33,369 nt of DNA, from the NCBI GenBank assembly GCA_018241185.1, contig JAFEEH010000236.1, forward strand, positions 1-33,369, read 5' to 3'. This DNA comes from Pseudomonadota bacterium. GTDB taxonomy: Bacteria > Pseudomonadota > Gammaproteobacteria > Burkholderiales > Burkholderiaceae_C. Under the pieces are notes generated by a model. That model was not told where the DNA came from and ran no database searches. It saw only the letters and a list, made by a program, of their open reading frames with translations. This document shows, in pieces, positions 15,511 to 26,239 of this stretch (position 1 is its first letter; every line of letters begins with the position of its first letter). The translations under genes were made by a program, and so were the position numbers.

Positions 15511-17145
15511 ATGATCGGCACCCATCCGGACAACCAGGTCCCGGAACTCAAGGACTACAACGTCTACGCCTCCGATCCCGCGCTCCGGCGCGCCGTCGCG
15601 CGCGCAGGTGCCGGCTGGCACGACGGGGAACTGATGCGCCAGGGCACCGAATATGGCGCTGAGGAGACCCTGCGCGCCGCTGCCGATGCCAACCATTTCG
15701 AGCCCGAGTTGCATGCGCTGTCGCCCGTCGGCGAGCGCATCGACCAGGTTCGCTTCCACCCGGCCTGGCACCAGATGATGGCCATGGCACGGCGCAACGG
15801 CATCGCCAACCTGCCGTTCACGGTCGAGCGCCCGGGCGTCTGGTCGGCTTACGGTGCATCGCTGTACATGCACAGCCAGATCGAGTCCGGCTCCACCTGT
15901 CCGACCACGATGACCAAGGCCTGCATCCCGTTGATGCGACTGAACGCACCGCTGTGGGCCGACGCCCGGCCGCTGTTGCTCTCCGGGGAACACGATGCGC
16001 GCGACGTGCCGCTGTCCGCCAAGCGCTCCATGACGGTCGGCATGGGCATGACCGAGAAGCAGGGCGGCAGCGACGTGCGCACCAACACCACCCGCGCCGT
16101 GCCGGCCGGGGAGGGCGCCTGGGGCCCGGAGTTCCTGCTCACCGGCCACAAGTGGTTCTTCTCGGCCCCCATGTGCGACGGCCACCTCGTCCTGGCCAGG
16201 ACCGACGAGCGCGGCCTGAGCTGCTTCTTCGTGCCGCGCTGGCGTCCCGACGGCAGCAAGAACCCGATCCACATCCAGCGCCTGAAGGACAAGGTGGGCA
16301 ACCGGTCCAACAGCAGCAGCGAGGTGCAGTTCCACGACGCCTGGGGCGTGCTCGTGGGCGAGGAGGGACGCGGCATCGCGACCATCATCGAGATGGCCAC
16401 CTTCACCCGCCTGGACTGCGCGCTGTCCAGCGCCGGCTTCATCCGTCAGGCCTTCACGCAGGCCTTGCATTACGCGCGCTCGCGCCATGCCTTCGGCAAG
16501 GCGCTGGCCGAGCAGCCGGTGATGACCGCACTGCTGGCCGACATGGCGCTCGAATCCGAGGCCGCCACGCTGCTGGCCATGGAACTGGCGACGCATTTCG
16601 GCTCGACCGACCCGGACGACCTGGCCTGGCGGCGCCTGCTCACGCCCGTCGCCAAGTTCTGGAACTGCAAGCGTGCCGTCGGCCTGAGCGGCGAGGCGAT
16701 GGAAGTCTTCGGCGGCAACGGCTATGTCGAGACCGGGCCGATGGGCCGTCTGTACCGCGAGGCACCGGTCAACTCCATCTGGGAGGGCTCAGGCAACGTG
16801 ATGTGCCTGGACGTGCTGCGCGCGATCTCGCGCAACCCGGAGGACGGGCATCGCGTGCTCGATCAGTTGGCCGACATCGCCTCGCAGGCGCCCCAGGTGG
16901 CGACCCAGGTGCGCTGGCTGCGCGACGCGATGCAGACGCCTCCTCAGGAACTGGAGCCGCAGGCGCGCCGCTTCACGCAAAAGCTGGCCCTGGCGACGCA
17001 GGCCTGCCTGATGCTGCGCCACGCCGGCAGCGACGCCGCGGACGCCTTCGTGGCGAGCCGGTTCGACCCCGACTGGGGGCCTGTCACGGGCATCAGTGCG
17101 GGCACCTCCAACCCGGCCGCGCTGCTGGACGCCGCCTGGGCCTGA
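15511..17145 (+). CDS. AidB-like acyl-CoA dehydrogenase, first copy
   Basis: A 544-residue flavoprotein of the AidB group. GMGMTEKQGGSDVR and TGHKWFFSAP are almost diagnostic, and the acyl-CoA dehydrogenase base is Glu425 in NSIWEGSGN; the length matches E. coli AidB (about 541). AidB binds DNA and responds to alkylation, but this gene lies in an operon with an acyl-CoA ligase and a binding protein, which argues for a metabolic dehydrogenase. Its N-terminus is more divergent from AidB than that of the second copy at 18764. GAGGA precedes the ATG. Confidence 0.92.
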   Translation: MIGTHPDNQVPELKDYNVYASDPALRRAVARAGAGWHDGELMRQGTEYGAEETLRAAADANHFEPELHALSPVGERIDQVRFHPAWHQMMAMARRNGIANLPFTVERPGVWSAYGASLYMHSQIESGSTCPTTMTKACIPLMRLNAPLWADARPLLLSGEHDARDVPLSAKRSMTVGMGMTEKQGGSDVRTNTTRAVPAGEGAWGPEFLLTGHKWFFSAPMCDGHLVLARTDERGLSCFFVPRWRPDGSKNPIHIQRLKDKVGNRSNSSSEVQFHDAWGVLVGEEGRGIATIIEMATFTRLDCALSSAGFIRQAFTQALHYARSRHAFGKALAEQPVMTALLADMALESEAATLLAMELATHFGSTDPDDLAWRRLLTPVAKFWNCKRAVGLSGEAMEVFGGNGYVETGPMGRLYREAPVNSIWEGSGNVMCLDVLRAISRNPEDGHRVLDQLADIASQAPQVATQVRWLRDAMQTPPQELEPQARRFTQKLALATQACLMLRHAGSDAADAFVASRFDPDWGPVTGISAGTSNPAALLDAAWA

Positions 17146-17213
17146 GCACAGGCCGCACGACCGCGGACAGCGAGCCGCACGAACCCGCCCGACCCGACAC
17201 CGGAGACAAGCCC

Positions 17214-18761
17214 ATGACCGACCTCGTGTCCCTGCTCGACCAGCATGCGCGCACCGTGCCGCACAAGGAATGCCTGCGCACGGCCGGGAAAAGCTGGACC
17301 TATGCCGGATTCGCCGAGCAGACGCGTCGGGCCGCGAGCGTGCTGCGCGACCGCGGCATCGGGCCGGGCGACCGGGTGGGCCTGCTGTGCTTCAACACGC
17401 CGGGCTTTCCCATCGCACTGTTCGGCGCCTGGCGGCTGGGCGCGGTGGTGGTGCCCATCAACCACAAGTCGCAGGCGCCCGAGGTCGACTACATGCTGTC
17501 GCATTCGCGCGCCCGCCTGTGCCTGATCGACGGCGTGCTCGCCCCGCTGAAGGCCCGGGTCGCGCATCCGACGGACTGGCTCGGCACCGACAGCGAGGCG
17601 GCAGGGCTGCCATCCTTCGACGAACTGCTGGCCCGCGCCGAACCGCTGACCGGCCGGCACGCACCCGCGGCCGACTCCCTCGCGGAAATCCTGTACACCT
17701 CCGGCACCACGGGCAAGCCCAAGGGCTGCCTGCACAGCCACGACAACGTGTTCCACGCCGCGTTGTGCGCAGCCGCCGCCAACGGCTTCACGCCCAGGGA
17801 GCGAACGCTCATCGCCATGCCGGTGTGGCATTCGTCGCCACTGAACAACTGGCTGCTCGGGACGATGCTGATTGGCGGCACGACCGTGCTCATGCGCGAA
17901 TACGCCCCCAAGGCCTTCCTCGAGGTGATGGCGGCAGAACGCATCACCTTCACCTTCGGCGCACCCATCGCCTTCCTGGCGCCGCTGTCCGTCGTTCCCG
18001 ACGTGGCCGCCTACGACCTGAGCCACATGCGCCAGTGCGCCTACGGCGGCGGCCCGCTCGGTGCCGACATGGCCCGCAGGCTGGCCGAGTGCTACCGGAC
18101 CGACCGATTCGTGCAGGTCTATGGCATGACCGAATCGGGGCCTTTGGGCACCGTGCTCTACCCGGAGGACGCACAGGCCAAGGCCGGCTCCATCGGGCGC
18201 AGCGGCGTGCCGGGCGTGGAGCTTCAGGTGCGCCGCGCCGACGGCCGCCTGTGCGGGCCGGGCGAGGTCGGGGAGATCCACCTTCGCACGCCGGCCATGA
18301 TGCAGGGCTACCTCGACAACCCCGAGGCGACCGCCGCCGCGTTCGACGACGAGGGCTGGTACCGGAGCGGCGATCTCGCCCAGGTGGACGAGGACGGCTT
18401 CCTGTTCATCGTCGACCGGCTCAAGGACATGATCATCTCCGGTGGCGAGAACGTGTACTCCAAGGAGGTGGAAGACGTGCTCGGCGCCTGCCCTGGCATC
18501 GAGCAAGCGGCCGTCATCGGGCGGCCCCATCCGGAATGGGGCGAGACCGTCGTCGCGGTGATGGTGGCGCGGCCGGGCGAGCGCCCCGAGGTGGCCGAGG
18601 TGCGCAGCTTCCTCGAACAGCGGCTGGCCCGCTACAAGATCCCGCGCGTCTTCGAATGGCGCGAAACCCTGCCGCGCACGCCCACCGGCAAGGTGGTCAA
18701 GCACGTGCTGCGCGAGGCGCAGAATGCATCGGCAACCGCACCGTCCAACCCGGGGAACTGA
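17214..18761 (+). CDS. Acyl-CoA synthetase (AMP-forming, class I adenylate-forming)
   Basis: A 515-residue ligase. The phosphate loop is YTSGTTGKPKG (161-171), the adenine motif YGMTES and the hinge region (YRSGDLAQVDEDG, then DRLKDMIISGGENVYSKEVE) are intact, and the catalytic lysine is Lys493 in PTGK. It activates a carboxylic acid to the CoA thioester with ATP. GGAGA precedes the ATG at 17214, chosen over longer open frames that would overlap the AidB-like gene. It is flanked by two AidB-like dehydrogenases and ends two bases before the second one, so the product is the probable substrate of one or both. Confidence 0.93.
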   Translation: MTDLVSLLDQHARTVPHKECLRTAGKSWTYAGFAEQTRRAASVLRDRGIGPGDRVGLLCFNTPGFPIALFGAWRLGAVVVPINHKSQAPEVDYMLSHSRARLCLIDGVLAPLKARVAHPTDWLGTDSEAAGLPSFDELLARAEPLTGRHAPAADSLAEILYTSGTTGKPKGCLHSHDNVFHAALCAAAANGFTPRERTLIAMPVWHSSPLNNWLLGTMLIGGTTVLMREYAPKAFLEVMAAERITFTFGAPIAFLAPLSVVPDVAAYDLSHMRQCAYGGGPLGADMARRLAECYRTDRFVQVYGMTESGPLGTVLYPEDAQAKAGSIGRSGVPGVELQVRRADGRLCGPGEVGEIHLRTPAMMQGYLDNPEATAAAFDDEGWYRSGDLAQVDEDGFLFIVDRLKDMIISGGENVYSKEVEDVLGACPGIEQAAVIGRPHPEWGETVVAVMVARPGERPEVAEVRSFLEQRLARYKIPRVFEWRETLPRTPTGKVVKHVLREAQNASATAPSNPGN

Positions 18762-18763
18762 CC

Positions 18764-20407
<1,644 letters not shown>

Positions 20408-20447
20408 CGACCCGCGAAAAGCGGCCGGTCCGGGTCGTCAGGGACGA

Positions 20448-20465
20448 TCGTCACGTTTGTGACGA
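20448..20465 (+). terminator. Possible weak terminator hairpin after the AidB operon
   Basis: A 7-bp stem TCGTCAC / GTGACGA with a 4-base loop (GTTT), 40 bases after the second AidB stop, followed by a short T run (GTTT). The run of T is too short for a confident call; it could equally be an operator. Confidence 0.35.
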
Positions 20466-20603
20466 GTTTGGCTGCAATGCCCGGCTGGCGGGCGCTGGAG
20501 GCCGATTGCACTTTGATGCTGCGCACATGTGGACAGGCGTACAAGCCCTTGTCCTGCGGCCGTGCGCCCGTCAGCATGTTTCGCTCATCCGACGGAGACG
20601 CCC

Positions 20604-21314
20604 ATGACCGACACCCTGAAAGACGCCGCCACGCTGGCCGCCGAAGCCGCCCGCCCGTACCCCAACGACAGCGCGGCCTACCGCACGGCCCGCGTCGCGC
20701 TGCTGGCCGAAGAGATCGAACTGCGCCGCCACATCGAGCGCGTGGCCGCCATGCGCCGCGCGCTGCCGCCGGGCGGTGCACCGCGCCAGGACCACCGCTT
20801 CCTCGACGAGCAGGGCCGCGACCTGGGCCTGGCCGAGCTGTTCGGTCGCCACGACACGCTCGTGACCTACTTCTGGATGTACGGTCCGCAGCGCGAGCGC
20901 CCGTGCCCGATGTGCACCGCCTTCCTCGGTGCCATGGACATCCCGGCGGTCGACCTGTCGCAGCGCGTGGCCTTTGCCGTGCTGGGCCGCTCGCCCGTGG
21001 CGCGGCAGCTGGCCTTCGCGCGCGAGCGCGGCTGGCGCAACCTGCGCTTCTTCCAGACCGTCGGCGACGACTTCGCGCGCGACTACCGCGGTCTGGCGCC
21101 CGACGGCAGCGAGTGGCCGGCCCTGGACGTGTGGACGAAGGGCCCCGACGGCGCGGTGCGCCACTTCTGGGCCTCCGAACTCGGTGGCACGCAGGACCCC
21201 GGCCAGGACCCGCGCGGCGCACCGGACCCGACGCCGCTGTGGAACATCCTCGACCTCACGCCCGCCGGACGCGGCAGCGACTGGTACCCCAGGCTGACCT
21301 ACGGTGCGAACTGA
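20604..21314 (+). CDS. DUF899 family thioredoxin-fold protein
   Basis: A 236-residue protein of the DUF899 family, which is related to AhpC/thioredoxin folds. The sequence has the typical FLDEQGRDLGLAELFGRHDTLVTYFWMYGP strand region and a CPMC pair (about residues 102-105) at the place of the redox motif, then an FFQTVGDDFARDYRG segment. Function is unknown; a peroxiredoxin-like or disulfide role is possible. The ATG at 20604 follows GGAGA. It has 196 bases of non-coding sequence upstream and stands alone, so I treat it as a single-gene unit. Confidence 0.85.
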   Translation: MTDTLKDAATLAAEAARPYPNDSAAYRTARVALLAEEIELRRHIERVAAMRRALPPGGAPRQDHRFLDEQGRDLGLAELFGRHDTLVTYFWMYGPQRERPCPMCTAFLGAMDIPAVDLSQRVAFAVLGRSPVARQLAFARERGWRNLRFFQTVGDDFARDYRGLAPDGSEWPALDVWTKGPDGAVRHFWASELGGTQDPGQDPRGAPDPTPLWNILDLTPAGRGSDWYPRLTYGAN

Positions 21315-21864
21315 CCGTGCATCGGGGTCCGCGTCGGTCTGACGTGTCGTGTCTTCTCGACCTGCCACACGCGCACCGCTCGGCCTCTTTCCCCAGCTGA
21401 CGACCGGTCGCCGCGACCGGCCTGAGGCTCGACCACGGCAGGCCCCAGTTTGCAGCCCTCGTCGCGATGTGTACCTTCGGCGCGCCGGGCCGCGGTATGG
21501 GAGGCAAGCACTGGTCGTTTCGAAGATGGCAAGCGCCGGCCGACCACAGCCTCCTCGAGTACCGCCTGCAGCCATCGAGATGCATGCACGTCGGCGGTCA
21601 AGAAGTGGACAGTCGTATTTAATGACTTGTATGCTGCCCCGACCAAGGCAGACCACAACATCACGACGTGGCACACGGAGTCCTCGGGCCGGGGCGAGAA
21701 CCAACACCATGACATGCTGCACATCCCCCCGCCTTCGGGGCTCCACGCCAGCACAGGCGGGTGCGCGGTTCGCAAGCATTGCGCTCGGTGCCGGAATCCT
21801 GGCAGGTGCCGCATGTGGTTGACGACCACCACCGAATAGTCCGTTTGCGAAAGGAAGAACCGTC
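21315..21864. other. 550-bp stretch without a supported gene
   Basis: Short open frames exist in several frames, but none has a recognisable domain or the codon pattern of the neighbours. Base composition is less GC-rich than around it near 21590-21680. It holds a promoter-like site (21606-21635) and a small CCCCGCCTTCGGGG hairpin near 21727. It could contain a small RNA or the eroded remains of a gene. Confidence 0.5.
21606..21635 (+). promoter_or_regulatory. Candidate sigma-70 promoter
   Basis: TGGACA (21606-21611) and TATGCT (21630-21635) are separated by 18 bases in a locally AT-rich patch. It points toward the small secreted protein gene, whose start is 230 bases downstream, which would imply a long leader or an intervening RNA. 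Confidence 0.4.
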
Positions 21865-22230
21865 ATGCGCCCCTCGAGCTTCCATGGCGCGCTCATGCTC
21901 GTGCTCGTGCCGGCCGCCGCATGGACCGCAACCGCCTCGGCTGCCTGCCGCAGTATCAGTTTCGAACGTGGCGCCAGTTCGGCGCTGGTTCGTGGCGTGG
22001 CACCGGCAGAGGGCATCGACTGCCTGCGCTTCGGTGCCGGTCAAGGGCAGGACGTGCAAATGTCCGTGCGCTCCGTGCGCGACCAGGTGGCCTTCAGCGT
22101 CGACGGCGTGGCCGACGACCGCGACAACCTGCGCTTTCGCAGCACGAAAAAGACCTACGAGGTACGAGTGTTCCAGACCATGAGGGCAGCCGCCCCGGTG
22201 CCGTACGAATTCAGCTTGTCGATCCGGTAG
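21865..22230 (+). CDS. Small secreted beta-rich protein, unknown function
   Basis: A 121-residue protein with a signal peptide (cleavage likely after ASA, residue 26). The mature part is about 95 residues with two cysteines (28 and 53) that could form a disulfide, and alternating hydrophobic strands (ISFERGASSALVRG, DVQMSVRSV, VAFSVDGV, YEVRVFQT, YEFSLSIR). The FERGASSALVRG...GQDVQMSV pattern resembles the small periplasmic beta-sandwich proteins related to the g-type lysozyme inhibitor PliG, but this is only a faint likeness. AAAGGAAG precedes the ATG. It is transcribed alone as far as can be seen. Confidence 0.7.
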   Translation: MRPSSFHGALMLVLVPAAAWTATASAACRSISFERGASSALVRGVAPAEGIDCLRFGAGQGQDVQMSVRSVRDQVAFSVDGVADDRDNLRFRSTKKTYEVRVFQTMRAAAPVPYEFSLSIR

Positions 22231-22317
22231 CACGCTCGGGGGCCACACGCGAAAGCGTTCGACAAGGCGACATCGCGCGGTTAGGGTGAGGCCTTCGCAT
22301 TCGCTACCCACGGCCCC

Positions 22318-23256
22318 ATGCCCGACCTCATCCTTCACCACTACGCTGCCTCCCCCTTTTCCGAGAAGACGCGCCTGCTGCTCGGCCACAAGAAGCTGGC
22401 CTGGAAGTCGGTCATCATCCCGTCCGTCATGCCCAAGCCCGAGCTGCTGGCGCTGACCGGCGGCTACCGTCGCACGCCGGTGCTGCAGCTCGGTGCCGAC
22501 ATCTACTGCGACACCGCGCTCATCGCCGACGTGCTCGAACACCTGCAGCCCGAGCCGACGATCTACCCGGAGCCGGAGAAGGGCCTGTCGCGCATCCTCG
22601 CGCAGTGGGCCGACAGCTCGCTCTTCTGGGCCGCGATGGCCTACAACCTGCAACCCAAGGGCGCCGCGGAGCTGTTCGCCACGCTGCCGCCCGAAGCGGC
22701 CAAGGCCTTCGGCGAAGACCGCGCGAAGATGAGCACCGGCAACATGGCGCGCCTGCGTCCCGGCGACGCCGCGGCGGCCTACAAGTCGTACCTGCGGCGC
22801 CTGTCCGACATGCTGGACGACAAGCCCTTCCTGCTCGGCGAAGTGCCCTGCATCGCCGACTTCTCGGTCTACCACCCGCTCTGGTACACCAGCCGCGTCC
22901 ATGCGGTGAAAGGCATCCTCGACCTCACGCCCGCGGTGGTCGACTGGATGGACCGCATGAAGGCGATCGGCCACGGCAGCCTCGAGAAGACCACGGCCGC
23001 CGACGCCGTCGCCGAAGCGAAGGCGGCCACGCCCAAGACCGTGCTCACCGACAGCACCTTCCAGGACGAGCACGGCATCCCGCTGGGCAGCGCCGTGACC
23101 ATTCGCGCCGAGAGCTTCGGGCTGGAGGAAACGCCCGGCACGCTGGTCGCCGCCACGCGCACGCACTACACCCTGGCACGTGAGAGCGAGGCCACCGGAA
23201 CGGTGCACGTCCACTTTCCGCGCATCGGCTATGTGCTGAAGGCTGCCGAGGGCTGA
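22318..23256 (+). CDS. Glutathione S-transferase with extra C-terminal domain
   Basis: A 312-residue protein. The N-terminal thioredoxin-like part (LILHHYAASPFSEKTRLLLGHKKL, then RRTPVLQLGADIYCDTALIADVLE, where the TPVLQ and D-T/S residues bind glutathione) and an all-helical middle (to about residue 225) are a normal GST. Beyond that, about 85 residues are predicted beta-rich (VLTDSTFQDEHGIPLGSAVTIRAE to the end), which ordinary GSTs of about 210-230 residues lack. It may act in detoxification or modify a specific metabolite. No clear ribosome binding site is visible before the ATG. Confidence 0.88.
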   Translation: MPDLILHHYAASPFSEKTRLLLGHKKLAWKSVIIPSVMPKPELLALTGGYRRTPVLQLGADIYCDTALIADVLEHLQPEPTIYPEPEKGLSRILAQWADSSLFWAAMAYNLQPKGAAELFATLPPEAAKAFGEDRAKMSTGNMARLRPGDAAAAYKSYLRRLSDMLDDKPFLLGEVPCIADFSVYHPLWYTSRVHAVKGILDLTPAVVDWMDRMKAIGHGSLEKTTAADAVAEAKAATPKTVLTDSTFQDEHGIPLGSAVTIRAESFGLEETPGTLVAATRTHYTLARESEATGTVHVHFPRIGYVLKAAEG

Positions 23257-23396
23257 GCCTTCCGAACGGGCGGGCCCGCCGTGGTCCCCCGCATGACAGA
23301 CAGCGGGCGCGGCTTCGCGCTCCAATGGCGGCCGCGGTGCCGCATGCCGGCGCACGGTTTTCTTCCAGAGACATTTCCCCAGAAAGGCTTCGTTCC

Positions 23397-24308
23397 ATGA
23401 TCCAGGACTTCCAAGGCAAGACGGCGGTGCTCACCGGTGCCGGCTCCGGCTTCGGCCTCGAATGTGCGCGCATCGGCGCCGCACGCGGCATGAACCTCGT
23501 GCTGGTCGACGTGCAGCAGGACGCGCTCGACAAGGCCAAGGCCGAGATGGAAGCCGCCGGCGCCCAGGTGCTTGCCATGAAGGTCGACGTCTCCAGCGCC
23601 AAGGAAATGGAAGCCCTGGCCGCGGCCGTGAAGGAGCGCTTCGGCGCGCCGCATTTCGTCTTCAACAACGCCGGCGTCGGCGCTGGCGGCCTGGTGTGGG
23701 AGAACACGGTGGCCGACTGGGAATGGGTGCTGGGCGTCGACCTGTGGGGCGTAGTGCACGGTGTGCGCCTGTTCGTGCCCATGATGCTCGAGGCTGCTGC
23801 CAAGGACCCGTCGTACCGCGGCCACGTGACCAACACCGCCAGCATGGCCGGGCTGCTCACGCCACCCAACATGGGCATCTACAACGCCGCCAAGGCCGCG
23901 GTGGTGAGCCTCACCGAGACGATGTACCAGGACCTGAAGCTGGTGACCGACCAGATCGGCGCGAGCCTGCTGTGCCCGTACTTCGTGCCCACCGGCATCA
24001 CCAGCAGCGAGCGCAACCGCCCCAATGCGCCCAAGGAGGCCGAACTCACCAAGAGCCAGCTCATCGGCCAGGCCATGAGCAACAAGGCCGTGAGCAGCGG
24101 CAAGATCACCGCCGGCGAAGTGGCGCACAAGGTCTTCAAGGCCATCAGCGACAACCAGTTCTACGTTTTCAGCCACGAGAGTCCCAAGGCGCTGGGCAAC
24201 ATCACCAGCCGCATGGAGAACATCGTGGCGATGAAGAACCCGGCCGACCCGTTCCTGGAGGCGCCGGCCGTCGGCGCGAAGCTGCGCGAGCAGCTGCGCG
24301 CGGCCTGA
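23397..24308 (+). CDS. SDR family oxidoreductase
   Basis: A 303-residue short-chain dehydrogenase, longer than average because of a C-terminal tail of about 40 residues. TGAGSGFG (13-20), NNAG (90-93), Ser149, Tyr162 and Lys166 (YNAAK) are in place. The start at 23397 follows AGAAAGG; a longer frame from 23325 is less likely. An SRPBCC protein gene begins 13 bases after its stop, so the two are probably co-transcribed. Relatives act on diverse alcohols and ketones; no specific substrate can be named. Confidence 0.92.
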   Translation: MIQDFQGKTAVLTGAGSGFGLECARIGAARGMNLVLVDVQQDALDKAKAEMEAAGAQVLAMKVDVSSAKEMEALAAAVKERFGAPHFVFNNAGVGAGGLVWENTVADWEWVLGVDLWGVVHGVRLFVPMMLEAAAKDPSYRGHVTNTASMAGLLTPPNMGIYNAAKAAVVSLTETMYQDLKLVTDQIGASLLCPYFVPTGITSSERNRPNAPKEAELTKSQLIGQAMSNKAVSSGKITAGEVAHKVFKAISDNQFYVFSHESPKALGNITSRMENIVAMKNPADPFLEAPAVGAKLREQLRAA

Positions 24309-24321
24309 GGTCGACCAGGCC

Positions 24322-24741
24322 ATGGCCACACTGCGCCAGGAGTTCGTCGTCGACGCCGCGCCCGCCCTCGTGTGGGACGCGCTGCGCGACTTCGGCGCGG
24401 TGCACACGCGCCTCGCGCCGGGCTTCGTCACCGCCTGCGAGACGGAGGAGGGCGGTGAAGTGCGCCACATCACCTTCGCCAACGGCTACGACGTGCGCGA
24501 GCGGCTGGTCGGCATCGACGAGCAGGCGCGCCGCCTGGCGTACACGGTGGTGGGTGGCAAGGCGGCGCACCACCATGCCAGCGCGCAGGTGCTGGCCGAG
24601 CCCGACGGGCGCACGCGCTTCGTGTGGATCACCGACGTGCTGCCGCACGAGGCCGCTGGCCCCATCGGCGCCATGATGGCGCTGGGCGCCTCGGCCATGA
24701 TGAAGGCCCTCGGCGCACTGGGCGCGGTCAGACAGCCGTAG
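24322..24741 (+). CDS. SRPBCC (START/Bet v1-like) family protein
   Basis: A 139-residue ligand-binding-fold protein. The opening strand and helix (LRQEFVVDAAPALVWDALRDFGAVHTRL) and the curved sheet (RHITFANGYDVRERLVGIDEQARRLAYTVV, then TRFVWITDVLP) fit the polyketide cyclase 2 / SRPBCC family. Members bind hydrophobic ligands; few have known activities. The start lies 13 bases after the SDR stop, suggesting a shared transcript and perhaps a shared substrate. Confidence 0.85.
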   Translation: MATLRQEFVVDAAPALVWDALRDFGAVHTRLAPGFVTACETEEGGEVRHITFANGYDVRERLVGIDEQARRLAYTVVGGKAAHHHASAQVLAEPDGRTRFVWITDVLPHEAAGPIGAMMALGASAMMKALGALGAVRQP

Positions 24742-24796
24742 CCGAAGCGGGGCACACTCGCGGGCCGGCGCCGATCGCCGCCAGCCCACGCCCCGG

Positions 24797-26161
24797 ATGT
24801 CCTCTTCCTCTGTTCCATCGACCGCCGAGGCGGCGCCGCCTGAGGCGGTGACCTTCGCCGAGGCTTTCCGCTTCTGGCTCAAGCTGGGCTTCATCAGCTT
24901 CGGCGGGCCGGCCGGGCAGATCGCAGTCATGCACACCGAACTGGTGGAGCGGCGGCGCTGGCTGTCCGAGGGGCGGTTCCTGCACGCGCTCAACTACTGC
25001 ATGCTGCTGCCCGGGCCGGAGGCCCAGCAGCTCGCCACGTACATCGGCTGGCTCATGCACCGCACGGCGGGCGGCGTGGTCGCCGGCGCGCTGTTCGTGC
25101 TGCCGTCGCTGCTGATCCTCATCGCGCTGTCGTGGGTCTACATGGCCTACGGGCACCTCACGGTGGTGGCGGGCATCTTCTACGGGCTGAAGCCTGCGAT
25201 CACGGCGATCGTGCTGCATGCCGCGCACCGCATCGGCCGCCGGGCGATCCGCAACGGGTGGATGCTGGGCCTCGCGGTGGCGGCCTTCGTCGCCATCTTC
25301 TGGGGGCAGGTGCCGTTCCCGGCGATCGTCGCGGTGGCGGCGCTGCTGGGATGGCAGGGCGCGCGCTGGCGGCCACAGCTTTTCTCCACCGCCGGCCACG
25401 GGGCCGCGCAGCGCCCCGGCGGGCGGGCGCTCATCGACGACGACACACCGACGCCGGCGCACGCGCGCTTTTCGCGCGCAGGGCTGGCCCGGGTCGTGGC
25501 GGTCGGCGCACTGCTGTGGGGGGCGCCGATGGGCCTGCTGATCGCGCATGGCGGCTGGCAGGGCACGCTGGCGCAGATGGCCTGGTTCTTCAGCAAAGCG
25601 GCCTTGCTGACCTTCGGCGGTGCCTACGCCGTGCTGCCCTACGTCTACCAGGGCGCGGTCGATCATTTCCACTGGCTCAGCGCGCCGCAGATGATGGACG
25701 GCCTGGCCCTGGGCGAGACCACGCCCGGGCCGCTGATCATGGTGGTGGCCTTCGTCGGCTTCGTCGGCGGCTGGCTGCAGGAGGTCGCGGGGGCGGGCGC
25801 TCCGTTCCTCGGCGGGGTGCTGGCGGCGGTGGTCGTCACCTTCTTCACCTTCCTGCCGTCCTTCCTGTTCATCCTGGCCGGCGGCCCGGCGGTCGAGGCC
25901 ACGCACGGGCGCCTGGGCTTCACCGCGCCGCTGGCGGCGATCACCGCCGCGGTGGTGGGCGTGATCGTCAACCTGGCGCTGTTTTTCGCCTGGCACGTGC
26001 TGTGGCCGGACGGCTTCGGCGGGCGCTTCGACGCGGCGGCGGCGGTCATCGCCGTGGCGGCGGGCGTGGCGCTGTTCCGCTTCCGGCTCGGCGTGATGCC
26101 GGTGCTGGGCCTGTGCGCTCTCGCCGGCCTGCTGCTGCGGCTGGCCGGCGTGGTGGCTTGA
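24797..26161 (+). CDS. chrA: Chromate efflux transporter, CHR family (long, two-domain form)
   Basis: A 454-residue inner-membrane protein made of two homologous halves. Each half starts with the family motif: FWLKLGFISFGGPAGQIAVMH in the first and FFSKAALLTFGGAYAVLPYV in the second; each continues with a PGP segment (LLPGPEAQQ and TTPGPLIMV). About ten hydrophobic segments are visible. ChrA proteins export chromate using the proton gradient. No chrB regulator gene lies nearby. Its end runs into interspersed repeat copy B, and the metallo-beta-lactamase gene converges on it. Confidence 0.92.
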   Translation: MSSSSVPSTAEAAPPEAVTFAEAFRFWLKLGFISFGGPAGQIAVMHTELVERRRWLSEGRFLHALNYCMLLPGPEAQQLATYIGWLMHRTAGGVVAGALFVLPSLLILIALSWVYMAYGHLTVVAGIFYGLKPAITAIVLHAAHRIGRRAIRNGWMLGLAVAAFVAIFWGQVPFPAIVAVAALLGWQGARWRPQLFSTAGHGAAQRPGGRALIDDDTPTPAHARFSRAGLARVVAVGALLWGAPMGLLIAHGGWQGTLAQMAWFFSKAALLTFGGAYAVLPYVYQGAVDHFHWLSAPQMMDGLALGETTPGPLIMVVAFVGFVGGWLQEVAGAGAPFLGGVLAAVVVTFFTFLPSFLFILAGGPAVEATHGRLGFTAPLAAITAAVVGVIVNLALFFAWHVLWPDGFGGRFDAAAAVIAVAAGVALFRFRLGVMPVLGLCALAGLLLRLAGVVA

Positions 26162-26177
26162 TCCAGGCACCAGGGGA

Positions 26178-26239
26178 TTCAAGCCAAATCGGCCTCCAGC
26201 GCCCGCCCAGCTTGCGCGAGCAGCTATGAATTCGATAGC
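26178..26239. repeat. Interspersed repeat, copy B
   Basis: TTCAAGCCAAATCGGCCTCCAG at the left and GAGCAGCTATGAATTCGATAGC at the right follow the same plan as copies A and C, with an internal GCGC stem. It fills the gap between two convergent genes. On the minus strand its CAGCTAT part supplies the TAG stop codon of the metallo-beta-lactamase gene. Confidence 0.85.

Noticed and set aside
20448-20465. Strong terminator after the AidB operon
   Set aside because: The stem is short and the T tract weak, so it is listed only as a low-confidence feature.
23269-23280. GGCGGGCCCGCC palindrome after the GST gene
   Set aside because: A short GC palindrome without a T tract, likely by chance in GC-rich DNA.
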